Of a DNA stretch of 47,729 nt, positions 1 through 11,139 are shown piece by piece. The DNA comes from Branchiostoma floridae (taxonomy: Eukaryota > Chordata > Leptocardii > Amphioxiformes > Branchiostomatidae). The DNA lies in contig NC_049983.1 in assembly GCF_000003815.2 (NCBI RefSeq), positions 1,305,046-1,352,774 of the forward strand. Reading direction: 5' to 3'. Under the pieces are notes generated by a model, which saw only the letters and a program-made list of their open reading frames with translations, was not told the origin of the DNA and searched no databases. The position numbers and the translations under genes are program-made. How positions within the stretch are numbered: position 1 is the first letter of the stretch; every line of letters starts with the position of its first letter.

Positions 1-204
1 AATAGGGGTCAAGGATTCGATGAGTCACGTCATTAATCTATCTCACTTAGTCTGTGATACGTGATACGCGTACTTGTGTAACTGATTTGGCAATTTCTTC
101 GGCGGATGTTTCTCGTAAGATATATCGAAAACACTGACAAAAACGGCAAGTCGCGCGGGGCCCTGCCAGTCCTATCACCGAGTCCGTCTAGCCCACCCCC
201 GGTC

Positions 205-345
205 TACAAGTGTCTGGCCGTGTCTGGGCGCGTCACCGAGACTATGTCTGGTGCGTCACCGAGACACTGTCTGGCGCGCCACCGAGACCATGTCTGATGC
301 GTCACCGAGGCCGTGTCTGGTACTCACCGAAGCCGTACCTGGCGC
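205..345. repeat. Short minisatellite, GTCTGG...GTCACCGAG units
   Basis: About five or six imperfect units of roughly 28 bp share the core TGTCTGG followed by GCGTCACCGAGAC. The block is GC-rich compared with its surroundings. A short ORF over it is stop-poor because of the repetition and is not called a gene. Confidence 0.7.
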
Positions 346-734
346 GTTTTAATCATCCACGACGCGCAGCGCTTCAGAGGTCAATTTAGGTCACGGGCCT
401 GTTTACATTGAAGGCGCAAGAATATCTGGAAATGAGAGTCGGGCCGAAACACAATTTGTACCTACAAAAACACCATTTCCTACGCTTTGCAGCCATGATT
501 GCGTTTAATGTCATTTCGCAGTAAATGATTAGAAATGTCAACTCAAACATAGACCCTCGGAAGTCTTTCGTCACTTTTTTGTCGCGCACTACCGGTCTCA
601 CTAAATGCCGAAAACAACCGAAAACAACTTGAAATATTACCATGGAAGAACTGGGGTGAGCACCGTTAATCGCACTTTTTTTCGAGTTGAATCCTCCCCC
701 GAAACCTGGTCAGAATGAGCCCATGTTTAAACAA

Positions 735-1150
735 GAGAAAAAAGATGATACTAACAACTATCGTGGAATTTCTATTTCGAGTTGTCTCGAAAAACTATTT
801 ACCTCATTTGAACAAGGGTATGTTTTCTCTCCAGAAAAAAAATCCTGATGCACCCAGTTAAACTGACAACTCGTCTCCTGTTTCGTGGACCTATCCTATG
901 CATTCTATGGACTTTGGCATAAGGGCCTTCTATTTAAAATCCTACATAACGGTATTTCTGGCACGTCGATGACACTTCTGGTAGAGTTTTTAATACGATA
1001 TTTCTTAAAAAGCTTATGGATAAAGTTGATCGTGGCATGTGTCAGGAATGTGAAAGGAATACAGGAGATTTTGTTGGTCCCCTGTTAAATACATCAAAAG
1101 TATCCAGACTATGTTAGGCAGATGACTTTGTCCTATCATCAACAAGCCAA
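735..1150 (+). pseudogene. Degenerate LINE reverse-transcriptase fragment
   Basis: Broken translations resemble a non-LTR reverse transcriptase in the normal motif order. First comes an NYRGISISSCLEKLF segment (about 755-805). Next is a VDLSYAFYGLWHKGLL segment (about 885-935), which matches the 'FVDLxKAFDxVWH' block. Last is an ADDFVLSSTS segment (about 1118-1150), corresponding to the (Y/F)xDD active-site region. Frames change and stops intervene, and the first aspartate block lacks the usual K-A-F-D spelling, so the copy is dead. Neither an endonuclease region nor a 3' tail can be seen. The clade cannot be fixed; the wording is nearest CR1/Jockey-type elements. Confidence 0.6.
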
Positions 1151-2340
1151 AATGGCAGTAAACCAGGAAGGTAGTAAATGGTAAGACAGTTTAGTTCATC
1201 ATTTGGTAATGTTGTTTATCAAGTAATACCTCGTGAACATGGCGAACACAGGCTGTTTAAAGACTTACTCTGCAAGATGTGCTGTACATACAGACATAGA
1301 TACATGCAAAGATAGATACATGCATACATTCATATAACCATACATACATACATATCGAGGGTAAAACATACTGACAAGACGTGCTTCGGGAAAGAACAAG
1401 TATGCAGTCCACACACAGTGGTTTCAAGTGGCCCTTTACAAACTGGCCGTGTGGGGAGTGAAAATCTCTGGCGATAGGAACTATAGAATGTACCAAGTGC
1501 AGGTTTTCGATATATGATCTTCCCCTTTAGAAAACTGAAAAATAGGACAGATAAATAAAATCCATCCGTCATGTTTACAATCGCAGACAAGTCAAGGCAC
1601 AACCGTTCTAACTTAAATCCCATTAGGTATATTATGTCAATTTCTGCCCTAGTAGAGCCAATTAAAATACATTTGAAGCCATTAACTCGTGGAACCAATT
1701 CAAAAAGACTACCAAACTCACGTATCGTTGTTGTTCCAAGCTATCTTGATGTAAATTTTCTGTCCAAGTCACCAGGCGTATTCCAGTCGAAGTGTTATCC
1801 ATACACGTCAGCTATATTCCATACATAGCTTGTCGTCATGCAGAGCACATGGTAAATCCCTATATGGCAAAGGAGGTAACTTATCCAAAGTGAATTCTAC
1901 ACAAGTTGCAAACAACATCAGTTTGAAGGAACATGGCGACAAACGACCTGCTATAAAACCTTGAGTTGAAAAACCGGTTGTACACAAGGTCGCATATCGT
2001 GTATGTAGTACTACAGTAATGCCGTCTAGTGACCGTATGCATCACTACATGTACCACCAATGCCGCATGAACATTGTCTACGGACAAGGGACTCCTGACG
2101 GACTTGTTAACATGGGATCTTTTCATACCTGTTTAATTTATGAGTATAAACCTTTCAGACAGATATTTCCAGACATATGCTATTTCACCATATCTGTCGG
2201 ACAACTCTAAAATATGTAAATGATCAATCTGTGAAGTTATAACCCGTGTGTGATAATGTCGCTTTTGTTGTGAGAAGGTTCGCTTAATCATTATGAGAAT
2301 CAACCAAGGGTGACGAGAAGAAGGTTTTATTTGTAGTGCG
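1150..2340. other. Non-coding stretch with a CATA-rich microsatellite
   Basis: No gene is supported here. Positions about 1280-1350 hold an impure ACATA/GATA microsatellite. The short ORFs in this stretch have no recognisable domain and no convincing splice context. Confidence 0.5.
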
Positions 2341-2364
2341 CAGAGCTCGTTTCGTCAATTTGTC

Positions 2365-2630
2365 CGTGGAGCTTGAGGGCTGCACGAGTAACTTCCCTGG
2401 AGGAGCTCCACAGAGGTCCTCCATAGGGGCTGCTCGTGCAGCCCCTTCTCTGTAGGTCCCGTGTTTGAGGAGATTCACACTTCGACCACGTTAAAGAACC
2501 CACCACACTTAGAGAAAAGAGTAGGGGTCCTTCCCGGTGTGAGTAGATCTAAACCTCGGTCCTTTGGCCGCATCACAGGCCCACCTGTTGTAAGCTCCTT
2601 GCAATTCAGCCCCTGGCTGCGAACAGTGTA
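2365..2630. repeat. SINE-like dispersed repeat relic with a hairpin
   Basis: A GC-richer block starts with an inverted repeat, GGCTGCACGAG at about 2372 against CTCGTGCAGCC at about 2432. Between them lies an inner GGAGGAGCTCC/GGTCCTCC symmetry. The block then runs through a stretch containing CACGTTAAAGAACCCACC and TCCTTCCCGGTGTGAG, which reads like the body of an invertebrate SINE. That last point is recall of a general pattern, not a database match. Confidence 0.4.
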
Positions 2631-2639
2631 AAAATGATT

Positions 2640-3860
2640 AGGGAAAATTCTGGTGAACTGATACTCTGATTTACTTTGCAATTCGTGACCACAAACAGAC
2701 AACTAAGAACAGTTTCGTTCCTTTACATAGACCGATACCGCGTGTTTTGTAGTGGTACCAGCGAGATTTCCAATAGAAGCCGCATTTTCAGTGGCCATTT
2801 TAATGCCATTTAGAAAATTATGGTGATTTGATACTTTTGAATAGAGACTCTTTTCAGCTCAATGTCGATGTTTTCATTGTCTTTTATCACATATATTTCG
2901 GTCAATATGTCAGCATGCGATGTAACCTGATTATTCTATGCAGATCCCCGAAGTATGCCATAATGGCTTATGCAATTATGCCATTACATTTTTAATGGGG
3001 TGAATGGGAAATGGCTTAGGTTTTCATAATTTTATGCAGATCAACGAAGTATGCGATATGCCGTAATGCAATTAGTTGGATTCCACTGTATTAACAATTG
3101 ACCACTGTGACACTGTATGTGTTGCACTACATCTAAAAGCTAATGCTACAATTGCTTTAAGTTCCCTCCCCCTTCCGACGTCAATAAACAATATATTTTA
3201 GTGCCATAGGGCTAAAAAAGCAAGACGTCAATTCGTTGCACTCTACCTCCCTTCGGTAGTTATTCGAGTAGTACGTTTATTAATAATGAAAACAGAAATT
3301 ATGTTTTGTGACCGAACTAAATGATATAAACAATAGGACATGAGAAAAATGGAACTTTGAATACATTAGACAGTTTTTATCTATTTTTCTGTAATAGGGC
3401 CATGTTGATTTGATTATATGGATATTATCCGAGGCTGCATCAATTTTCATCCGTTGCAAAAAAAAGTTTATGACCATGCTGTAAATCATATAAATACTTC
3501 AAAACGAAAATTAAAAACAAAACATATAACGGAAAATGGCTACAGTCATTGAATGCCAAAGTAAATTCCAAAGTCAGAGAAGAAGAACAAAAATAAAGAA
3601 TCTATTGTTCGATATACCTTACTCTGTAGTCTGTATTGTCGATTGTTCTTCCTGACTACTTAGAATTCACAATGAAGGCAACTTTTTTTGGTGGCCAAAC
3701 TTTTTTTATTCGCACGCTCGTATCAGTTTTGTTGTTCACAGGGGATGCCATCCATATAATCAAATCAACATGGCCCAATCTTCAATTAGTCCTCGGGGAT
3801 TCTACGTAACAATCCAGGTCTATTTTCGTCTTAGTTTGTACCAATTAGAAAGATCGCATA
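2640..3860. other. AT-rich intergenic stretch
   Basis: No coding exon is supported. A short imperfect tandem duplication sharing ATGCAGATC and CGAAGTATG occurs at about 2938-2965 and 3036-3060. The rest is AT-rich sequence without a recognised element. Confidence 0.5.
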
Positions 3861-3865
3861 TTAGA

Positions 3866-3871
3866 TTTATT
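3866..3871 (-). promoter_or_regulatory. Candidate polyadenylation signal AATAAA (minus strand)
   Basis: TTTATT on the plus strand reads AATAAA on the minus strand, about 42 nt past the stop codon of the exon ending at 3913. The spacing suits the 3' end of that gene. Confidence 0.45.
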
Positions 3872-3912
3872 AGCAAGACAATAGCTAGAATGGTGGCTCT
3901 TTGCAACGTTAT

Positions 3913-5047
3913 CTATCGGGTCTGCGGAAATAGCTTTTTGTTTGGAATGTACACAACTGTTATACAACTGTTTCGTCGTGACAACGGCAGAACACTTTGT
4001 ATCAAGTCGCTTATGGTATCGTCCCGTTCCGAGTGGTGTAAGTTTTCCTCGTTTTCTTCGATCACGTTTTCGAGCTTGTCCAAAGACGAGGTTGTAAATT
4101 TTGTCGACCGGATGCTCGCCCTTCTTGTGGCAGTTGAACCCGGCGCCAAAAACTTACCGTGGTTCGTGGTGGAAAGAGACGGTAGGGAGCTTCTCCGGAC
4201 CCGAGAGAAAGAACTGGAGCTGGCCGGTAACTGTTTGGTGTTGGGCCACGTTTGTTTTACAGCCTTCAAAGCAGGAAAGCCGACTTTTAACAAGTCACTT
4301 GACAGATCCATGGACGCTACGCTCGATCTACGCTGGATCTTAGCCGAAGTCTTCTTGTTCTTCTGTTCGTTCTCTTCTGCATTTTCTTGAGTGTCGTCTG
4401 CGAGTACTCTGAGAGCCGCATCAGCTTTTAGTCTCGCTGTCTGGAAAACCTGGTCCTGTTTTTCAACGGAAGATTCGTCCACGTTCAAGAGGGATGCGAG
4501 AACTTTCGCGTCCATCCTGGGGCGGCGGACTAGTCTGGGTTTGACCGGTCCCTTGCTGCTTTCTTCGTCGGTAGATTTTGAGGAACGTTTGTGATCGCGA
4601 TTCTTTTTAGCTTTCGATGGGAACTTGTGAGGTGAAGCGATCTTTGTTGGTTTTACATCACTGTTCCCTTCACATATCACAGGAATATGGTACAATGTCC
4701 GTTGTATGAAGGGATGCTCCGGTAAAGAGGTTGCTCGACTCTTGAACGGTTTAGTGTCAGGGTCGAGTTTTAGACCTCCTTGCTTTTGGGTAATGCCTTG
4801 CGAGTATTGACACACGTCTGGGTATACATTACCTCCCGGCCAAGTCGAAGACAAAAATTGCATTTTCGCTACACCTGCATTTTTCTCCTTTCCGTTCAAT
4901 TTCTTTGGCGACGACGTCCGGGTGTGTCCTCCTTGTAATGGTGTCGTCTGTTGCACCCGTTTTCTCGAATTCTTCTTGTTGTTTATGTCCAGAATGCGTT
5001 TGTCTATGTTCTCAAGACGAGGCAGCAGTCGACTCTGTTCCAGTCTG
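3913..5047 (-). CDS. Terminal coding exon, Ser/Arg-rich protein of unknown function
   Basis: A stop-free minus-strand frame of about 378 codons ends with TAG at 3913-3915. The full open frame runs up to 5091 but begins with GTG, has no in-frame ATG upstream before a stop, and has its first internal Met only about 77 codons in. A good splice acceptor (TTTATCTAAACATTTCAG, exon from 5047) lies inside the frame. It is therefore probably the last coding exon of a multi-exon gene whose 5' exons I could not find. The protein is basic and low in hydrophobics, with a Lys/Arg-rich middle, an acidic run (ENAEENEQ) and four RRxS motifs (RRSS, RRSSLP, RRAS, RRNS) that fit basophilic kinases such as PKA. 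No known domain is recognised, and no signal peptide or membrane segment is visible. A 3' AATAAA follows at once. The family is unknown; that it is coding is fairly likely. Confidence 0.6.
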
Positions 5048-5119
5048 AAATGTTTAGATAAATATTTAAGAGTAACGTTAAGAGTAGCCACAAACTTTCG
5101 AATAAAAAGATTTTAAAAG

Positions 5120-5545
5120 AGTTTAGAAAAGATTTACTTTCCTTTATTCTTTATTACAAGCACTAACTATATTAATGGCCAATACTAATTAAAAATGGAC
5201 AATATGATACATAGAACAACATAGAGACATCAAATCATGGCACTCTCTATACACAGGCGTCTCCAGAGCTTTTTATGTTGTGGTAGAAAGATCCCGAATA
5301 AATACAGACTAAATAATGGAATACGAAGAGTGGACAAGTCGATATACGAAAGATAGGACTGTTTACACCATCTGAGATCAAAATTAGTGTACGATTAATT
5401 GAATACAAACATTTCGCTGGCACTGCAGGATTGATAAATTCAGTATTAGGCGAAAACAATTGTTGTAGGCAATGCAATATTTGAATGGGGCTCTCGATCG
5501 AAATGTCTCGTCTGACTGAAATTCTTTTTTTTTATTTTGGTTTTG
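5120..5545. other. Intergenic stretch, nothing recognised
   Basis: AT-rich sequence without a supported exon. It would contain upstream intron sequence of the minus-strand gene ending at 3913, if that gene extends to the right. Confidence 0.4.
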
Positions 5546-5547
5546 GA

Positions 5548-5812
5548 CAGACGAGGACAATGTGGCCCTACACTCAAGTTAGTAACTTATTCTAACAGTG
5601 CCACATACACAGTACAGACAGAAGGTAAAGGTAGTCTTTCCTTTTACCGAAGACCGAAGTCAGGTACCCATTTATACACCTGGGTGAAGTGAGCAAGGTC
5701 GTGTAAAGTGCCTTTCCCAAGGGTACAACGTCAGGGGCACGGCGGGTATCGAACTCAGATTCCAAGCCGAACGCTCTACCAGCTACGCCACACACGACGC
5801 CACAAACTAAAA
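5548..5812 (-). mobile_element. tRNA-derived SINE (family 2), copy 1
   Basis: Read on the minus strand, the element starts with a tRNA-like head: an A-box-like TGGCGTAGCTGGTAGAGCG and a B-box-like GAGTTCGATACCC. A body follows containing GGGAAAGGCACTTTAC and CACTTCACCCAGGTG. It ends in a hairpin made of GTGGCACTGT-type arms near 5565-5608. The same order is found at 12050-12288 and 22590-22858, which defines a family within this window. Such SINEs are transcribed by RNA polymerase III and moved by a partner LINE; this is general knowledge of the class. Confidence 0.8.
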
Positions 5813-5897
5813 TTCTACATTCATTGGAGTATTTATTCTTGTCGACGACTCCTTACCTGTCGGAGTTCCAGGCGACTCGTCTTTCATTCTCCAGCAG

Positions 5898-8345
5898 GTG
5901 CATTTCCAAGACGTGCTGTTGTTTCTCTCCTGGCATCTTTTGACGGTAGGTCTTCATCTCTCTGTCTTCCTCGAGCAGCACGCGGACGTATCAATAACTG
6001 CGCAAGGAGGTCCTAACCTCCTTGGTCTTCTTATGGTCTTCTCCGTGATGCTTTCTTACGAAATATATTACGAAATATATTACGAAAGATATTACGAAAG
6101 CACCTCCCTTCAAGGAAAAAAAATCAAGGCGGACCAGCCCCAATCTAGACCACATTTCATATGTTGTGTAACTTTCTAGACTGGGACGAAATAATTTGCT
6201 GTTTATCTTATCCTATCTTATCTTTCCTACTTTGCATTTCAAACGGGATTTCTCAAGAGTACCACACTGGATGTGTATTTAAAAAAAAAACCTGTTACGT
6301 ACTGTGGTCGAATACGGTCAGAATTTTTGCACTCCTAGCATGTTATGACGGTAATTCTTCATCTCACTGTCTTCCATGAGCACTACTGCGTGCGTATCTT
6401 ACATTTCCGCGAACCTGTTCTTCATTTTTATGGTGTCATCTGTGATGTTTTCTTACGAAATATTTTATACACTTCGCCCTCGTCCAGACCGTATACCAAA
6501 TGTTAGGTAACATTCTAGACTGCGACGAAATAATTTGCTGTTTATCTTATCTTATCTTTCCTACTTTGCATTTCAAACGGGATTTCTCAAGAGTACCACA
6601 CTGGATGTGTATTTAAAAAAAAACTGTTACGTACTGTGGTCGAATACGGTCAGAATTTTCGCACTCCTAGCATCTTATGACGGTAATTCTTCATCTCCTT
6701 GTGTTCCATGAGCACTTCTGCGTGCGTATCCACGTCGTCTGAAAACCTGTTCCTCATTTTTATGGCATTATCTGTGATGCTTTCTTACGAAATGTTTTAC
6801 ACAATCCGCCCTTGTCCAGACAATGTTCCAAATGCTAGGTAGCTTTCTAGACTGCGACAATATAATTTGCAGTTTATCTTATCTTAATTATCTTTCTTAC
6901 TTTGCATTTCAAACGGAATTTCCCAGGAGTTTCACGGGATGTGTATTTTTAAAACTCTTATCGTACAATCTGTGGTCGAGTACGCCCAGAATCTATGCAC
7001 GTGTGCAAGTTTTTAGATTATATACAAGGTTTTCTTGTGGCCGTAGGACTGTAGGGTTCGAGTCTCTCACACCGCAAAGGACCATAACTTTTTTCGAAAA
7101 TTGTTGGATTTCTTTTTCACGTGCTTGAGGTGTGGTTCTCCTCAAACAAGAGTCTTCGTTAAAGTGTTAGGTAAATTTCTGGACTGCGACGAAATAATTT
7201 GCAATATATCTTATCCTATCATTTCTGCTTTGCATTTCAAACGGGATTTCTAAAGAGTATCACACTGGATGTGTATTTCAAAAACTATTACGTGCTGTGG
7301 TCGAGTACTAGCATCTTTTAAAGGTAATTCTTCATCCCATTGTCTTCCATGAGCAGTATTGCGTGCGTATCTACGTTTTCCGCGAACCTGTTCTTCATTT
7401 TTATGGTGTTTTTCGTGATGTTTTCTTACGAAATATTTTATACAATCCACCCTCGTCTAGACAGTATACCAAACTTTCGAGATTGCGATGAAATAATTTG
7501 CAGTCTAACTTATCTTATATTTTCTACTTTGCATTTCAAACGGATTTTCCCAAGAGTATCACACTGGATGTGTATTTTTAAAAACGGTTACGTATAATCT
7601 GTGGTCGAGTACGGTCAGAATCTATGCAAGTGTACAGCTTTTAGCTTGTATATAAGGTTTTGTTGCGGTCATAGGACTGTAGGGTTCGAATCACTCTCAC
7701 CGAAAAGGACCATAACGTTTTTCGACACGGGACCTCCATTTAACGCAGCCCATGTCTACACCACATTCAAAATGATAGGTAACTTTCTTGATTGGCACGA
7801 AATAATTTGCAGTCTATCTTATCTTATCTTTTCTACTTTGCATTTCAAACGGATTTTCCCAAGAGTATCACACGAGATGTGTATTTTTAAAACTGTTACG
7901 TATAATCTGTGGTCGAGTACGGTCAGAATTTTGCACGCTTTTAGCTTATATATAAGGCTTTGTTATGGACATAGGACTGAAGGTTTTGAGCCCCTCACAC
8001 TGCAAAGGGCAATAACTTTATAAGTGTGGTGTTTCTTTTAATGTTCTCGAGGTGTGGCTCTCCTAAAACACGGGACCTCTATTTAACACAGCCCTTGTCT
8101 TGATCACATTCAAATTGTTAGGTAACTTTCTTGACTCAGGCACGGAATAGTTTTCAGTTTATCTTATCTCATCTTTCCTACTTTGCATTTCAAACGTGAT
8201 TTCCCAAGAGTATCACAAGGGGTGTGTATTTAAAAAAAAACTGTTACGTATAATCTGTGGTCAAATACGTTTGGAATTTCGGCACGTGTGCAAGTATTTA
8301 TCTGCACGTGTTGTTACATATAAGGCTATGTTGATATCATTAATA
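5898..8345. repeat. Tandem array of ~330-bp units (7-8 copies)
   Basis: The core GACGAAATAATTTGC recurs at about 6183, 6524, 6855, 7187, 7488, 7795 and 8138 with variants, so the spacing is about 300-345 bp. Each unit also carries TTTGCATTTCAAACGG, a CAAGAGTATCACAC-like stretch, GGATGTGTATTT and GTGGTCGAGTACGG. Most units also carry a GACGGTAATTCTTCATCTC segment. The first, more diverged unit starts near 5898. Some units carry an extra stretch with GTAGGGTTCGA, absent from others, so there are subtypes. Short ORFs across the array repeat similar peptides and are not genes. This is a local satellite-like expansion; no transposon ends were found. Confidence 0.85.
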
Positions 8346-8550
8346 TATGGATGGTATCTTATAGCAATGATTAAAAAATGATGCGAGCGAGCATGCTGAT
8401 AAAAAGAACAAACCTTTGCCCAGAATTGCCTTTATTATGAAATCTAAGTGATCTGGAAGGTTGAACAAATGACTAAACAGAGTATGGTATGCTGAACAAT
8501 AGACTCTTCATTTTTGTTATCTTGTGTCCTCTTCTTTTACATTAAAATTC

Positions 8551-8675
8551 TGGGTTTGAATCCGTTGGCCGTAGAAAAGACACTTGACACGGCTTTCCTC
8601 ACTTCACTCAGGTGTAAATGAGTACCTAGCTTTGCTTAAGCCTGGAGACACTAGGAGACGACGTTAAATAGAGGT
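8551..8675 (+). mobile_element. SINE family 2 body fragment
   Basis: CACTTCACTCAGGTGTAAATG and GAGTACCTAGCTT parallel the family 2 body (CACTTCACCCAGGTG, GGGTACCTGACTT). It is preceded by a B-box-like GGGTTTGAATCC. It is diverged and lacks the hairpin end. Confidence 0.5.
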
Positions 8676-8934
8676 ACCATATAAAATATTATGTTCTGAT
8701 TTCTTGATACATTAATACTGTGTATTGACATATAGTTTGACATGGCCCTGGAACGTATGGGAATTCATACTAGTATGCGACATATATCAAACAAGATGTC
8801 TACACGTCGTCGAGTATTTCTAATCACAATGCTTTGCGTTTTTTGGCTGTAACCATACGAAACCCGACTAATGCGCTTTTTGTAAACTTTGCTAGGCGGC
8901 GCTTTTGATACATGAAAATTAGAGTCACCAACAG

Positions 8935-9085
8935 CTTGTCCTGACCTACGAGATAACCTGCTAGGTTATCTAAAAAAAACAACCTTTTGTCACCACGGCC
9001 TTTTCTGACCTATGACCTGCTGGGTCATCTCACACACACACAAAAAAAAACCTTTGTCACCACGGCCTACCCTGACCTATGAACT
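8935..9085. repeat. Three tandem ~60-bp units
   Basis: Three imperfect units share CTGACCTATGA, a GGTTATCT or GGTCATCT box, an A-rich run, and CTTTTGTCACCACGGCC. The A-runs and an (AC)n stretch differ in length between units, as expected from replication slippage. Confidence 0.7.
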
Positions 9086-9234
9086 GCTACTAAATTGTCA
9101 ATGGTAGCCCTGAATGATTTTGCATCTTTCATCACTCTAAAACAGGTCTGGTAAAAAACACCATCTCACCTTGTCCCTATTTAGGTGCCCTTGAAACAAG
9201 GAGTATCTGCGTTTTGTTTGGCTTATTATTAAAG

Positions 9235-9506
9235 TTTGCCCATGCATCAACAGACGCGTAGGGTGGCGCCCATCCCCACTTCGAAGCCCTTGGGCCACAC
9301 ATTTGCAAGCCACTACAGCAGGGGGCTGGTCCGCTGGTAGTGATGTGTGTTTAACTTCCATACTCTTCCTCATTAGTGCTGATTACTAAGCAGAGAAAGC
9401 AGCATGTACCATTTTTAGAGTCTTTGGTATGACAAGGCCGGGGATCGAACTCACGACCTACCGCATGCAAGGCGAACACTCTACCCACTAGGCCATTGCA
9501 CCGGCA
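9235..9506 (-). mobile_element. tRNA-derived SINE (family 1), copy 1
   Basis: On the minus strand the element begins GCCGGTGCAATGGCC. It has an A-box TGGCCTAGTGG and an intact B-box-like GAGTTCGATCCC. Next come the conserved AAAAATGGTACATGCTGCT and a tail containing GTGTGGCCCAAGGGCT. The same order appears on the plus strand at 11668 and 19979. The anticodon-loop-like CTTGCAT would read TGC (alanine), but folding was not tested. Confidence 0.85.
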
Positions 9507-9534
9507 TCAGCTTATTATGAGGCACAAAAATATA

Positions 9535-9680
9535 ATTACATATTAAACTTCAGTCCTGTAATCTTAAACGTCAAATTCATCCCTGGCTTTAAACGATCAC
9601 AGCTTTGGTCACAAATACTGTGACGCTTCGATGGCAAAACCACTTCTCTCCTTGCTATTGAAATTTTGAGGTTGGAAGAG
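9535..9680 (-). repeat. Dispersed repeat, inverted partner of 17475-17600
   Basis: On the minus strand this contains TTTCAATAGCAAGGAG, GCGTCACAGTATTTGTG and GAATTTGACGTTTAAGATTA in that order. The plus strand at 17475-17600 has the same three blocks with only scattered differences. The class is unknown. Confidence 0.7.
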
Positions 9681-10349
9681 ACTAATAAAAAAAAATAAAA
9701 ATAAAAAAAAAAATATGGAAATATAACAAGATTGACAACAAGTATGTCTGGCATTGACTTCTTTTAATTATACAACGAATTTCTCTCCTCAAGTTCACCT
9801 CAAATGTAAAATGATGATTTCATCAATGGATACAAACAGTGGACGTTCAACAAGGCGTGACAAATATTTTACAAAGTTCGTAGTTAAGATATTTTCAGAA
9901 AAAATAAGATTGCACCATAACACATTTTTTTCTTTCCCTATCAGAACAGATATCCCTTAATTGGTTGCTTATTACGTCACGCTGACGTGTTTTGAAAGAA
10001 CCTGCTATAGAGCGACCTTGGTGCTGATTAACGGTCTTGTTTGACCTTGATAACCAGATTAGTTCTGAGATTGAATCTTTTATTTGGGTTTTTGTTCAAA
10101 TTTAATCAGATTACCATGCAAGAAAAGACCGAGAGAAGCTGTTATATTTGGAGGGGAAGTGGTGATTTCAACCTTGCAACAATCCATGTAAGACGAGGAC
10201 AGTGGTACCCTTGAAGGAAAACTCGAATAAGACTAAGAGCATTTCCTTACTGATATTTGTTTAGAAGGGCTGATCTGATAATATGAATAACATGCTATGG
10301 AAACCCCAAAACTGATGGGAGCGTGCAAATAATAATAAAAAAAATCTTG

Positions 10350-10740
10350 ATAAATGACGATATGAATGAAGACTAAACTTTGCGTGACCAACGCTGAAAT
10401 TTGGACCGATCTAACCCGTCCACTACTACGTCCAGGACGTGACATTATGAAAATATGGCTGCAGCATAAGACTTAGAATCTCAAGGACACTCCATGTCGC
10501 AGGACAAAGCAAAATTCTACATCTAGAGCTGGATGTCTTTGCAAGACGAGTGCGATGGAAGCTATAAAGGAAGTTGTGTACATTCGAGCTCACCGCCCGA
10601 CTTTGTACAGAGACGAGGGGCGACACAGATTATCTGGCACTTACGACCTGTTGCTGCAGTCACGTGTTTTTATTCGTGATGAAGATTTTTGTGTCGTAAA
10701 TGTGCAATTGTTGCGCTGTAGACATTTTAACTGGTGTCAC
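10350..10740. repeat. Dispersed repeat 'R', copy 1
   Basis: Shared blocks with 17940-18660 include AGACTAAACTTT, GAGCTCA(C/T)C, GCGACACAG, TTATCTGGCACTTACGACC and GTTGCTGCAGTCACGTGT. The copy near 15962 shares the first and last blocks only. The family is unrecognised and has no clear termini. This copy ends about 400 bp before the discoidin gene. Confidence 0.65.
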
Positions 10741-11139
10741 TAAGTACTAAAACAACCGAAAACTAACTAAAACAACTCGAAACAACCATTAACAATCGAA
10801 AATAACTAAATGACAGCAGGTAAACAGGGTAATTCTTTTCTTTCTGTAGGTCGAACATTCCTTGCCCCCCATCAGGTAAAAATGGACCATTCCTTTATCC
10901 TGTCGTGACAAAAGAATCATCAGCACAGCAGACAACAAAAATGGGGTCATTCAAGGTCAATATCCACATGTCTCGGAATAGCCTAACGTTACTTCTCCTG
11001 CCTTTTTGAGGAATAAACTCTCCTTTTGTTTGCCGATGACCAACGCAGTAGCAAATCCAATCATCTGTACTGTACATAAGCCCCACCCTGAGTCCGCACC
11101 AGTCTCACACCGAGCCTACTGCACCACGGCCGGGCCAGG

